A stretch of DNA of 64,000 nucleotides from JBKCUA01 sp046318675 (GTDB lineage: Bacteria > Pseudomonadota > Alphaproteobacteria > JAJTHO01). Positions 17,328-25,262 of this stretch are shown here, piece by piece. Made by a program: the position numbers and the translations under genes. Within the stretch, counting starts at the first letter, position 1; the number at the start of each line of letters is the position of its first letter. The stretch is taken from contig JBKCUA010000006.1 of NCBI GenBank assembly GCA_046318675.1, positions 1 through 64,000 on the forward strand, in the 5' to 3' direction. The notes below the pieces were generated by a model, which saw only the letters and a program-made list of their open reading frames with translations, was not told the DNA's origin and made no database searches.

Positions 17328-18298
17328 TGCATATTGCTTTTGTTCACGATGCCATCGCGCCCTATTTTCCCGAACAACTGTTGACGGGTGGCCTCAGGGG
17401 AATTGAAACCAGTGTTCTGTTGCTGGCGCAACAGTTTGCCAATAGTGGCCATACTGTCACCATTGTTAACGGGGCACCTGCACAATCAAGAGGCAACCTT
17501 CATTTTGCCTCGCTACCGCTTCCTGCAACGGGTATAGACACGGCTATTCTTATCAACGATCATCGTCTTCTAGATCGATTGAGTACCGGCATTCGACCTA
17601 TCATCTGGCTACACAACCCCACCCCTTTGCCTAAGGCCATCCGCACCGGGCGGTTATGGCGCGCTTGGTATCATCAGCCCCACACCGTTGTCTCCAGCCA
17701 TTGGCACGCACAGTGGCAAGCCAGGCGCGGCCTTTTCCCCGGCGGGGTCAGCGTCATTCCCTTGGGAATCGCGGATATCTTTAAGCCGATGCAACGACAA
17801 CGCCCAGGCCTATCCATCGGCTGGACAACACAACGCTACCGGGGGTTTAGGGAATTTATCCCCCTCTGGCGACGCCTTCATCAAAGGGTTCCGGAAGCGC
17901 GTCTATGCGCCCTGCTTAACCCGGGATATGATGATAAAATCCTTGAAAAAGAAGGTATTTTCATTGAACCGCCGTTACCCTGGCCACAGCTTCCCGCTTG
18001 GCTTGCCCAGCACCGAGCCATTGTGTTTCCCTGGCACAAGCCGGAAACCTTTTGTCTTGCTGCAGGGGAGGCCATCGCCTGCGGCACGCCTGTTGTGGCG
18101 CGGAATGTTGGTGCTTTAAGGGAACGCGTCACCGACAAGGTTACTGGTTTTCTGGCCAATACTCATGATGACCTTGAAGATATATTGGAACGGTTACTGC
18201 ACGATGATACCTTGTTGGAGCTGTCTTCCGCACCGCCGCCGCCGCGATGGGATGCGGTGGCACAACAATGGCTAAAGCTTCTACTTCTCGACAACTAA
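17327..18298 (+). CDS. Family 4-like glycosyltransferase
   Basis: A 323-residue GT-B enzyme. N-terminal part: HIAFVHDAIAPYF and GGLRGIETSVLLLAQ. C-terminal part: the nucleotide-sugar motif KPETFCLAAGEAIACGTPVVA near residues 240-262, with the conserved Glu pair, followed by the usual ALRERV and VTGFLA. It is likely to act on a cell-surface or small-molecule acceptor; the acceptor cannot be told. It overlaps the kinase stop by 1 bp (TGATG), which suggests an operon with the two-component pair. Confidence 0.87.
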   Translation: MHIAFVHDAIAPYFPEQLLTGGLRGIETSVLLLAQQFANSGHTVTIVNGAPAQSRGNLHFASLPLPATGIDTAILINDHRLLDRLSTGIRPIIWLHNPTPLPKAIRTGRLWRAWYHQPHTVVSSHWHAQWQARRGLFPGGVSVIPLGIADIFKPMQRQRPGLSIGWTTQRYRGFREFIPLWRRLHQRVPEARLCALLNPGYDDKILEKEGIFIEPPLPWPQLPAWLAQHRAIVFPWHKPETFCLAAGEAIACGTPVVARNVGALRERVTDKVTGFLANTHDDLEDILERLLHDDTLLELSSAPPPPRWDAVAQQWLKLLLLDN

Positions 18299-18357
18299 GG
18301 TATTCTGCGGTACCGCCGTGCTTTGCAGCACCTACAAGCCATGATATACGATCCGGT

Positions 18358-19044
18358 ATGATTACCAGTTGCCCCGCATGTGGCGTTCGTTTTCTCGTTC
18401 CTGATGAAGCGCTTGGCGCAACAGGGCGCAAGGTTCGCTGCGGCAGTTGCAGTCATACCTGGCATCAAGCCCCCGAAACTATCCTTGCACCCCTCGACGC
18501 AACCATTCCCGCATCCCCTCCCCCCCCGGTCTTCACCGCCGTTACAGCCAGTACCACCAAAGCCATCCCCGCCCGCCGTCATGGCTTTGCCCGTAAAGCC
18601 CGGCGTTTAGCCTTTGCCGCCGCAGTGGTATTAATCCTTAGCTGGGTCTTAATACTGACGATGCCGCAGAAAATCGTGGGGGTGTGGGAGCCCGTTGCCC
18701 GCCTTTACACCCGCCTTGGCATCCCGGTTCCGGTACTGGGGGAAGGTCTTTCCTTTGATAAAATAGAAATATACACTCGCCGCAACAATGATGATAGCTT
18801 CACCGTTCTTGTCCATGGTCAAGTTGTCAATAACGCCGCCACGCCCCGCGCCGTCCCCAAGGTTTTGGTAAGCCTGCGCGATCCCACCAATCGTCCTGTT
18901 CTCCAATGGCTGGCCAGCGATGCCCTGCAAACCCTTCAGCCCGGCGAATCCCTCGTCTTCACCAGCCAGCACCCCCTGAACAACCAGCTCGCCGCCTCGG
19001 CCCACGTCACCTTCACCGACAAACAGGCCGAGCTCAAACCTTAA
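18358..19044 (+). CDS. Zinc-ribbon, single-span membrane protein (MJ0042 / DUF3426-like)
   Basis: A 228-residue protein. The N-terminal zinc ribbon has Cys at 5, 8, 28 and 31 (CPAC...CGSC, then HTW). A Pro/Thr-rich linker, one membrane helix near residues 83-102 and a periplasmic DUF3426-type domain follow (VVNNAATPRAVPKVLVSLRD, with LQPGESLVF). Function unknown; homologues occur widely in proteobacteria. The ATG at 18358 lies right at the CPAC motif, as in the family. Confidence 0.85.
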   Translation: MITSCPACGVRFLVPDEALGATGRKVRCGSCSHTWHQAPETILAPLDATIPASPPPPVFTAVTASTTKAIPARRHGFARKARRLAFAAAVVLILSWVLILTMPQKIVGVWEPVARLYTRLGIPVPVLGEGLSFDKIEIYTRRNNDDSFTVLVHGQVVNNAATPRAVPKVLVSLRDPTNRPVLQWLASDALQTLQPGESLVFTSQHPLNNQLAASAHVTFTDKQAELKP

Positions 19045-19095
19045 CAGGGCACAAAATTATTTTAATAAAAAGTACAATAATGTGACACAAATCAT

Positions 19096-19125
19096 CGTGG
19101 CGTGGCGTGGCGTGGCGTGGCGTGG
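19096..19125. repeat. Pentanucleotide tandem repeat (CGTGG x6)
   Basis: Six exact copies of CGTGG followed by a partial CGT. It stands at the head of a hairpin-rich element and is directly followed by a leader that resembles the one after the six-copy GCGCA array at 42906. It is a slippage-prone tract of a kind that varies in copy number between isolates. Confidence 0.95.
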
Positions 19126-19145
19126 CGTAAGCTGGGGGCAAGTTT

Positions 19146-19497
19146 TTCTTTGTCAAAGAATTTTTCTTGGCAAAGTGTAGAAAAACCTAACCATTGCACA
19201 AGCAGTGGTTTTGTTGTCAAGGCACTTACCAAACCAAAAAATGAAAATTTGCATCCTTTTTAACGGGCCTCACAGACAGGCCCCACTCACCGCCAATCTG
19301 AGGTGGTGGGTGAAGACGAAAAAAGGGCTGGACCTATATGGCCACCAGCTCGAATGTCGGAATACTTCCAATGGAAGTATTATAAAAATGACCATCACCC
19401 TGATGGTCACCGAGCAAGAGCAACAGCAACATCTCATCGAGATGTTGGACATTATAGCCTTTGCACGGCTCTTCATCCGTCCCCGCAAGGTGACGGA
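19146..19497 (+). repeat. Hairpin ladder of element A
   Basis: Consecutive inverted repeats fill this stretch: 19146-19160 (7-bp palindrome on TTTGTCAAA), 19189-19210 (9 bp with one G-T, 4-nt loop), 19265-19283 (6 bp, 7-nt loop), 19284-19312 (11 bp with two G-T, 7-nt loop), 19325-19351 (7 bp with one G-T), 19361-19381 (9 bp, 3-nt loop), 19389-19409 (9 bp, 3-nt loop), 19427-19447 (9 bp, 3-nt loop) and 19476-19497 (6-bp stem with a GCAA tetraloop inside). A stem 19519-19527/19552-19560 and then a terminator follow. Such density suggests a structured RNA, single-stranded DNA element or hairpin-coding ORF. Confidence 0.8.
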
Positions 19498-19552
19498 AAA
19501 AACAGAAACAAAAGAAGGAATAACAACAACAACAATACATATAATTGATTAG
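19241..19552 (+). CDS. Possible small protein encoded within element A
   Basis: An open frame of 103 residues from ATG 19241 (115 from GTG 19205). The product is basic at the start, has a Gln/Glu stretch (TEQEQQQHLIEMLDIIAFAR) in the middle and a Thr-rich tail. No family is recognised and no good ribosome site precedes either start. The frame is threaded through at least six perfect hairpins, and its stop lies in another, followed by a terminator. It could be a real small gene or an accident inside a structured non-coding element. Confidence 0.35.
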   Translation: MKICILFNGPHRQAPLTANLRWWVKTKKGLDLYGHQLECRNTSNGSIIKMTITLMVTEQEQQQHLIEMLDIIAFARLFIRPRKVTEKTETKEGITTTTIHIID

Positions 19553-19565
19553 TTGTTATTATTCC

Positions 19566-19597
19566 AAAACCCCGGCGGAACCATTCCCCGGGGTTTT
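19566..19597. terminator. Bidirectional rho-independent terminator
   Basis: Perfect 10-bp arms (19566-19575 and 19588-19597), each ending in AAAA/TTTT around a G+C core, with a 12-nt loop. It serves element A on the plus strand and rnhA on the minus strand, whose stop is 33 bp away. Confidence 0.85.
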
Positions 19598-19602
19598 CTA
19601 AT

Positions 19603-19630
19603 CCCTGTTCCCTGTTCCCTGTTCCCTGTT
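19603..19630. repeat. Heptanucleotide tandem repeat (CCCTGTT x4)
   Basis: Four exact copies of a 7-bp unit lying between the terminator and the rnhA stop codon, with the last base touching that codon. Copy changes would alter only the 3' spacer of rnhA. Confidence 0.95.
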
Positions 19631-20064
19631 CACCGCCCCCTGCCCGCCGCCCCCCGCGCCAGCGCATCCACCCGTTCATTCTCCGTATGGCCATTATGAG
19701 CGGCCACCCACCGCCAATCAATGGTATGCTGCGCCGCGGCGGCCACCAGTGCCTGCCACAAATCAACATTTTGCACTGGCTTTTTCGCGGCGGTTTTCCA
19801 GCCGTTTTTCTGCCATGTAGACAGCCATTCGGTAATGCCCCGGCGCACGTATTGGCTGTCGGTGTGGAGGATAACGGTGCTGGGACGTTTCAAGGCGTTG
19901 AGAGCTTCAATAGCAGCGCGCAATTCCATACGGTTGTTGGTGGTGTGCGCCTCATGGCCGCATAATTCTTTTTCATGTTGACCACTGCGCAGCAACGCCG
20001 CCCAACCGCCCGCGCCGGGATTGCCAAGGCAGGATCCATCGGTGAAAATCTCCACCACGCTCAT
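19630..20064 (-). CDS. rnhA: Ribonuclease HI
   Basis: A 144-residue enzyme that cuts the RNA strand of RNA-DNA hybrids. The four metal ligands are in place: Asp9 (FTDGSC), Glu47 (RMELRAA), Asp69 (HTDSQYV) and Asp133, with His123 in HNGHTENERVDALA. The usual GHAGH is replaced by AHNGH. The start overlaps the upstream esterase stop by 1 bp (TGATG). It ends next to a heptamer repeat. Confidence 0.96.
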   Translation of the reverse strand: MSVVEIFTDGSCLGNPGAGGWAALLRSGQHEKELCGHEAHTTNNRMELRAAIEALNALKRPSTVILHTDSQYVRRGITEWLSTWQKNGWKTAAKKPVQNVDLWQALVAAAAQHTIDWRWVAAHNGHTENERVDALARGAAGRGR

Positions 20065-20708
20065 CAGGGGTTAAGCCAATCGTGCAACGCTTGCGCTCCC
20101 CTAGCCAGCGCCTCATTATCAATCCCGTGGCCCAGGCCGGGAATGCGGTTATAGGTATGCGTCGCGCCCCTTTTTTTCAACTGCGCGTCCGCCGTGTCGC
20201 TGGCGCTTACTGGCACCACCATATCCGCATCGCCGTGAATCAGGGCAATGGGCGGCAACACCTCCGGCAACGTCTCCGGGTGAAGGAGTATCCCCGCATA
20301 GGCCATCACCCCGCCCAATGGGGCTGGCGTACGCAATCCGGCGTACAAGGCCATCATCGCCCCTTGGGAAAACCCACATAAAAATGTCTGCGCCGGGGTG
20401 ACCTTAAAGCGTTTCTGCAAATCTTTAAGGTATTCATGAAACGCTGGTGTTGCTTCCACCACGCCGTCCTGCACCGCCCTCAGGCTAAAGTCCTGAAGAG
20501 AAAACCACTGAAACGCCCCCTCACCAGGGGAAGCCATGTCAAACACATGGGGCGCATCCACACTGATAAAACAGACATCGGGAAAACCTTGCTGCCACGC
20601 CTCCCCCAGGCTGAGCAAATCCCGGCCATTGGCACCAACCCCATGGAGGAACAGCACCAGTGCCTTGGGGGGATTCCCCGACAACGGCTTAAGACTATAT
20701 TCCGCCAT
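20064..20708 (-). CDS. Phospholipase/carboxylesterase family alpha/beta hydrolase
   Basis: A 214-residue serine hydrolase of the PF02230 type. The oxyanion motif LHGVGANGRDL is near residue 22 and the nucleophile elbow GFSQG near 111. The catalytic Asp is in HGDADMVVP near 162 and the catalytic His in GLGHGID near 196. The substrate is likely a short-chain ester or lysophospholipid. ATG 20708 has a GGAGG site and lies inside the 3' end of the AmpG-like gene (14-bp overlap). Confidence 0.88.
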   Translation of the reverse strand: MAEYSLKPLSGNPPKALVLFLHGVGANGRDLLSLGEAWQQGFPDVCFISVDAPHVFDMASPGEGAFQWFSLQDFSLRAVQDGVVEATPAFHEYLKDLQKRFKVTPAQTFLCGFSQGAMMALYAGLRTPAPLGGVMAYAGILLHPETLPEVLPPIALIHGDADMVVPVSASDTADAQLKKRGATHTYNRIPGLGHGIDNEALARGAQALHDWLNP

Positions 20709-21954
20709 GACGCGCCTCCAATAATTTTCCAGCTTTCGCCGCCACCCACAAGGAAGGAAGCCCGACGACAATACCCACAATAATAAACCCGCTCCATCCA
20801 AACCCGTCCGCAACATAACCGCTGAGCGCGCTCAGGCTATCGCGGGTCAAGGCCATCAGCGATGTCAACAATGCAAAATGCGTGGCGGTATGGCTGCCCC
20901 TGCTAAATAACCCAAACGCCGCCAGATACATGGCGGTACCGATACCGCTGCAAAAATTTTCAATAAACACCGATCCCGCCAAGATCGCTTTTGTCGGAAA
21001 CATCAAAAGAACATAATAGAACCCGTTGGACGCTGTTTGCAACACCGCCCCCACAATCAACCCCAGCCGCAACCCCAGCTTTGGCGCAAGCCACCCGCCC
21101 ACAAGCCCACCCATAATGGTTGCCGCAAACCCAAACAGTTTGGAAACCCAGGCAATAGTCGGCTTGTCAAAGCCCAAATCAAGATACAGCGGCCCCGATA
21201 AAGTCCCCAAAAATCCATCGCTGAGCTTATAACTCAACGCCAGCAACAAAATCCAGAGCACGCCTTTCTGGATGAAAAAAGCCTTGAGCGGTGCCAGAAA
21301 AAACAAGGGATCGCGCACGGCTTGGCCTTCAACGGCTGGACGAGAAGTAAACAACAGCAGACTTATAATCCCAATACCCTGAACCCCGGCCATAATAAGA
21401 TAGACCGATTCCCACGCCACCGTCGCGGCGAGACCCGTTGCCCCTGCCCCCGCTACAAGCAACGCCACGCGGTAACCAGTGACAAACACCGCCGCACCAC
21501 CGGCAAGCTCACCCTCCGGCAACATTTCACTACGATAAGCATCCAAGACCACATCTTGGCTGGCGGAAAAAAACGCCACACCAATAGCCCACAGAGCAAG
21601 AGTATCCAGTGCCGTCTTGGGATCCGTCATTGCCATACCGCACAGGCAGGCTATCAACCCCAGTTGAAACACCACTGCCCATGCCCGCCGCCGCCCCAGC
21701 CACGGGGTAAGCAATGGGGGTGCCCATCGATCTAACAGCGGCGCCCAAAACACTTTAAAGGTATAAGGAGCCTTCACCAAAGAGAATAGCCCAATCGCCG
21801 CAAGGCTCAACCCCGCCTCTCGCAGGCGCAAAGATAAGGTTGAAAAAACAAGAAGATAAGGAAGTCCCGATGAGAACCCCAGCAATAATTGAGCCGCCAT
21901 CCGCCGCGAGGCATAAAGACGCAATCCAGAGACTGGCAAAGTTACAGAAGACAT
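20695..21954 (-). CDS. ampG: AmpG-like muropeptide permease (MFS)
   Basis: A 419-residue major facilitator protein with about 12 membrane helices. Family marks are LLLGFSSGLPYLLV at the first helix, FSLVKAPYTFKVFWAPLLDR near residues 55-75 and SQDVVLDAYR near 130. AmpG imports anhydro-muropeptides released during wall turnover. An acetyl-CoA transporter of the same superfamily is an alternative. It is divergent from thrC with 39 bp between the starts. Confidence 0.85.
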   Translation of the reverse strand: MSSVTLPVSGLRLYASRRMAAQLLLGFSSGLPYLLVFSTLSLRLREAGLSLAAIGLFSLVKAPYTFKVFWAPLLDRWAPPLLTPWLGRRRAWAVVFQLGLIACLCGMAMTDPKTALDTLALWAIGVAFFSASQDVVLDAYRSEMLPEGELAGGAAVFVTGYRVALLVAGAGATGLAATVAWESVYLIMAGVQGIGIISLLLFTSRPAVEGQAVRDPLFFLAPLKAFFIQKGVLWILLLALSYKLSDGFLGTLSGPLYLDLGFDKPTIAWVSKLFGFAATIMGGLVGGWLAPKLGLRLGLIVGAVLQTASNGFYYVLLMFPTKAILAGSVFIENFCSGIGTAMYLAAFGLFSRGSHTATHFALLTSLMALTRDSLSALSGYVADGFGWSGFIIVGIVVGLPSLWVAAKAGKLLEARHGGI

Positions 21955-21993
21955 GCTAGGAAGTGCACCTATCACAAGCACAGAGGTGCGGCA

Positions 21994-23391
21994 ATGAAAT
22001 ACATTTCCACGCGAGGCAACGCCCCAAGCCTTGGCTTTGCCGATGTTGTATTATCAGGAACAGCGCGGGATGGGGGGCTGTATGTCCCAGAGCGCTTTGT
22101 ACAATTTTCCCGCAGCGAGCTGCGCACCATGTCGCGGCTATCCTACGCTCATCTGGCCTTTACCTTGATGCAACCCTATATTGGCGATGCCCTCACCGAA
22201 GAAGACTTACGTGACATCTTAATTGACACCTACAGTGAATTTGATCACGCGGCTGTTGCGCCGTTAGTGCAACTAGAGGATAATCTTTTTGCGCTGGAAC
22301 TTTTTCACGGTCCAACGCTTGCTTTTAAAGATTATGCGCTGCAATTCCTAGGCCGATTGTTTGATACCTTGCTGTCGCGCTCACGGCGACACGTCACTGT
22401 TATCGGCGCGACCAGTGGCGATACCGGATCGGCAGCTATTGCCGCTTGCCGCGACAAAAAAACAATGGATATTTTTATCCTACATCCGGCCGGACGAACT
22501 TCCGCTATTCAGCGTCGCCAAATGACCACGGTGGATGCCGCCAACGTTCATAATATCGCTGTAAAAGGCACATTTGATGATTGTCAGGATATCGTCAAAG
22601 GTCTTTTTGCCGATACTATGCTTGCTGAAGAAATGCATCTCACCGCCATTAATTCCATCAACTGGGCGCGTATTTTAGCCCAAGTTGTATACTACTTCTA
22701 CGCCGCCTTGCGCCTTGGTGCCCCCGAACGTCCCGTTGCCTTTACCGTGCCCACGGGCAATTTTGGCAATGTGTACGCCGGATGGGTTGCGCGCCAGATG
22801 GGGCTTCCCATCATTCGACTGAACGTGGCCACCAATCATAACGATATTCTGGCGCGATTTTTCACCAATGGAGAAATGTCCATCAGCCCCGTCCGCCCCA
22901 GTGCCAGCCCCAGCATGGATATCCAAATCTCCAGTAATTTCGAACGTCTGCTCTTTGAAATTTATGGCCGTGATGGTGGTCGGGTGGCCACGATTATGAA
23001 AAGTTTTCGTAACGATGGCACATTTACCTTAAATCCTGCCGATATGCAGAATTTACGCCAAGTATTTACCGCTCATCGTACCGATGATTCGGTAACACTT
23101 GCAACCATTCAAGAAACGTGGAAACGTAGTGGCTACCTTGTGGACCCTCACACTGCCGTTGGTCTTGCTGCGGCTCGAAACGTAAAAGTTGAAGCCGCTC
23201 ACATCGCCTTAGCTTGTGCGCATCCATCAAAGTTTCCTGAAGCTGTGTTTCAAGCCACTGGTGTTACTCCTCCTATTCCCGCACGACTACAGTCTGCGTT
23301 AACGGCTTCCGAACATTTTGAGACTATGGACAATAGTCTTAGCAAATTGCGTCAACGTATTCGTGGCCAGCATAGCCGCATACCAGCGTGA
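21994..23391 (+). CDS. thrC: Threonine synthase
   Basis: A 465-residue PLP enzyme that converts O-phosphohomoserine to threonine. It has the N-terminal YISTRG and GGLYVPE typical of the long form, the PLP Lys in LAFKDYALQF near residue 112, GATSGDTGSAA for phosphate binding and VPTGNFGNVYAG near residue 255. A GAGG site precedes the ATG. It is the first gene of thrC-ispH-thrB, so both final steps of threonine synthesis sit in one operon around ispH. Confidence 0.96.
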   Translation: MKYISTRGNAPSLGFADVVLSGTARDGGLYVPERFVQFSRSELRTMSRLSYAHLAFTLMQPYIGDALTEEDLRDILIDTYSEFDHAAVAPLVQLEDNLFALELFHGPTLAFKDYALQFLGRLFDTLLSRSRRHVTVIGATSGDTGSAAIAACRDKKTMDIFILHPAGRTSAIQRRQMTTVDAANVHNIAVKGTFDDCQDIVKGLFADTMLAEEMHLTAINSINWARILAQVVYYFYAALRLGAPERPVAFTVPTGNFGNVYAGWVARQMGLPIIRLNVATNHNDILARFFTNGEMSISPVRPSASPSMDIQISSNFERLLFEIYGRDGGRVATIMKSFRNDGTFTLNPADMQNLRQVFTAHRTDDSVTLATIQETWKRSGYLVDPHTAVGLAAARNVKVEAAHIALACAHPSKFPEAVFQATGVTPPIPARLQSALTASEHFETMDNSLSKLRQRIRGQHSRIPA

Positions 23392-24326
23392 GCCATCCAT
23401 CCATTACTCTTTTATTAGCGGCTCCTCGAGGCTTTTGCGCTGGGGTTGACCGAGCCGTACAAATTGTCGAGCGTGCATTGGCTAAATACGGTGCCCCCGT
23501 TTATGTTCGCCATGAAATAGTACATAACAAATATGTGGTGGCCAGCTTAGCGACCAAAGGGGCAATTTTTATAGAAGAAATAGACGCTGTACCCGCCGAT
23601 AGGCCTGTCATTTTTTCCGCCCATGGCGTTCCTAAATCCGTCCCGAAAAGTGCTCAGGAAAAAGGATTATTTTACATTGATGCTACCTGTCCACTGGTAA
23701 GCAAGGTTCATAAAGAGGCAGAAACCCTCCATGCGGAAGGCTATCACCTCCTCCTTATCGGTCACGCCGGACACCCAGAAGTGATTGGCACTATTGGGCA
23801 ACTTCCTGAAGGATCGATTACTTTAATACAGACAATTCAGGACGCCGAAACGGTGCAGCCTTCCCTGCCGGTGGGGTATATTACCCAAACTACTCTTTCG
23901 GTGAATGAAACAAAAGATATTGTTGCCATACTGGAACGACGGTTTACGGAACTACGCGCCCCTCATAAAGAAGACATCTGCTACGCTACCACCAACAGAC
24001 AACTTGCAGTACAAGCCATTGCCCCTCAATGTGCCATGTTTTTGGTCATTGGTGCACCTAATTCTTCCAATTCCTTACGTCTAGTAGAAACGGCACAACG
24101 ATACGGCGCAACAACATCTCTCTTAATTCAACGCGCCACGGATATTCCTTGGAACCTCATCAAGGATGGGCAAACCATCGGCCTGACCGCCGGTGCCTCC
24201 GCTCCTGAAGAGCTTATACTAGAAGTTATTGCGGCCTTGTCGGAACGTTACACCGTAAGTCAACAAATCAAAACAGTTGGCGAGGAAAATATAGTTTTCA
24301 AACTACCGAAAGTACTAACAGCTTAA
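23388..24326 (+). CDS. ispH: 4-hydroxy-3-methylbut-2-enyl diphosphate reductase
   Basis: A 312-residue iron-sulfur enzyme that makes IPP and DMAPP in the last step of the MEP pathway. The three cluster Cys are in GFCAGV, ATCPLV and ICYATTNRQ; catalytic EIVHN and SAHGVP are present. It starts with GTG overlapping the thrC stop (GTGA). Three bases separate it from thrB. Confidence 0.96.
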   Translation: MSHPSITLLLAAPRGFCAGVDRAVQIVERALAKYGAPVYVRHEIVHNKYVVASLATKGAIFIEEIDAVPADRPVIFSAHGVPKSVPKSAQEKGLFYIDATCPLVSKVHKEAETLHAEGYHLLLIGHAGHPEVIGTIGQLPEGSITLIQTIQDAETVQPSLPVGYITQTTLSVNETKDIVAILERRFTELRAPHKEDICYATTNRQLAVQAIAPQCAMFLVIGAPNSSNSLRLVETAQRYGATTSLLIQRATDIPWNLIKDGQTIGLTAGASAPEELILEVIAALSERYTVSQQIKTVGEENIVFKLPKVLTA

Positions 24327-24329
24327 CCT

Positions 24330-25262
24330 ATGGCCGTTCTTACCACAGTAGACACCTTAACGATCCGCAGATTTTTAGAGCGATATAATTTTAGCAATCT
24401 ACAAAAAGCCTCCGGTCTTCTCGATGGGGTAGAGAATACCAATTATCTTATAGAAACAGAAAATGAAAAAGCAATTCTAACTCTTTTTGAACGCCGCCTG
24501 ACTGCAACCGATATTCCTTATTTTGTATCTTTAATGCAGCATCTTCACGCCCACAACATTCCATGTCCATTACCATTTTTAGATAACCAGCACACCGCGG
24601 TACACACACTCAAAAATAAACCTGCCCTGTTGGTCTCTTTCCTCCAAGGCCATCCTCATCCCGCGCCAAGTCTTAGTGCTCTATCTGCCTTAGGCACCAT
24701 GACTGCAAAAATTCACCTTGCAGGACAATATTTTCCGCAAGTGCGCTCTAACGGCGTTGGTTCAACGCAATGGCCGCTTATGTTTAAAGCACTACAAGAT
24801 GCCACTGCGCCGTGGAATAACCTTGTACGCACAGTGCTGCCACTGCTTATGGAACACTGGCCAACAAATCTCCCTGCTGGGGTATGCCATGCAGACCTAT
24901 TTCCCGATAATGTGTTTTTCAAGGGCGATGTGGTAAGCGGTGTAATTGACTGGTACTTCGCTTGTACAGAATTTTTTGCTTATGATATCGCTATTGTCCT
25001 TAATGCTTGGAGTTTTGATAAAAGCTGGCACTGGCAGGCCGATTGGGCCCAAGCAATACTGAATGGTTATGAGACCGTGCGCGCCCTTTTACCCGCAGAA
25101 CGCGCCGCCCTTCCACTATTATGCCAAGGAGCAGCATTGCGATTCCTTCTTACCCGCTGGCAGGATGCCGCTATGCCTAGAGCAGGGGAAGTTACCCGCA
25201 AAGACCCCGCAGAATATGCAACGAAACTAGCGTTCTTCAGTGAAAAGAAACTGACGTTTTAA
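24330..25262 (+). CDS. thrB: Homoserine kinase (ThrB, aminoglycoside-phosphotransferase type)
   Basis: A 310-residue kinase of the APH fold, not the GHMP fold of enterobacterial ThrB. Marks: SGLLDGVENTNYLI at the ATP-binding end, the catalytic HADLFPDNVFF near residue 190 and VIDWYFAC near 207. It phosphorylates homoserine for ThrC. The 3' end overlaps the convergent helicase gene by 4 bp. Confidence 0.94.
   Translation: MAVLTTVDTLTIRRFLERYNFSNLQKASGLLDGVENTNYLIETENEKAILTLFERRLTATDIPYFVSLMQHLHAHNIPCPLPFLDNQHTAVHTLKNKPALLVSFLQGHPHPAPSLSALSALGTMTAKIHLAGQYFPQVRSNGVGSTQWPLMFKALQDATAPWNNLVRTVLPLLMEHWPTNLPAGVCHADLFPDNVFFKGDVVSGVIDWYFACTEFFAYDIAIVLNAWSFDKSWHWQADWAQAILNGYETVRALLPAERAALPLLCQGAALRFLLTRWQDAAMPRAGEVTRKDPAEYATKLAFFSEKKLTF

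Noticed and set aside
19096..19125. CRISPR-like array
   Set aside because: The unit is 5 bp with no spacers; the same holds for 42906-42935. No cas genes are in the window.
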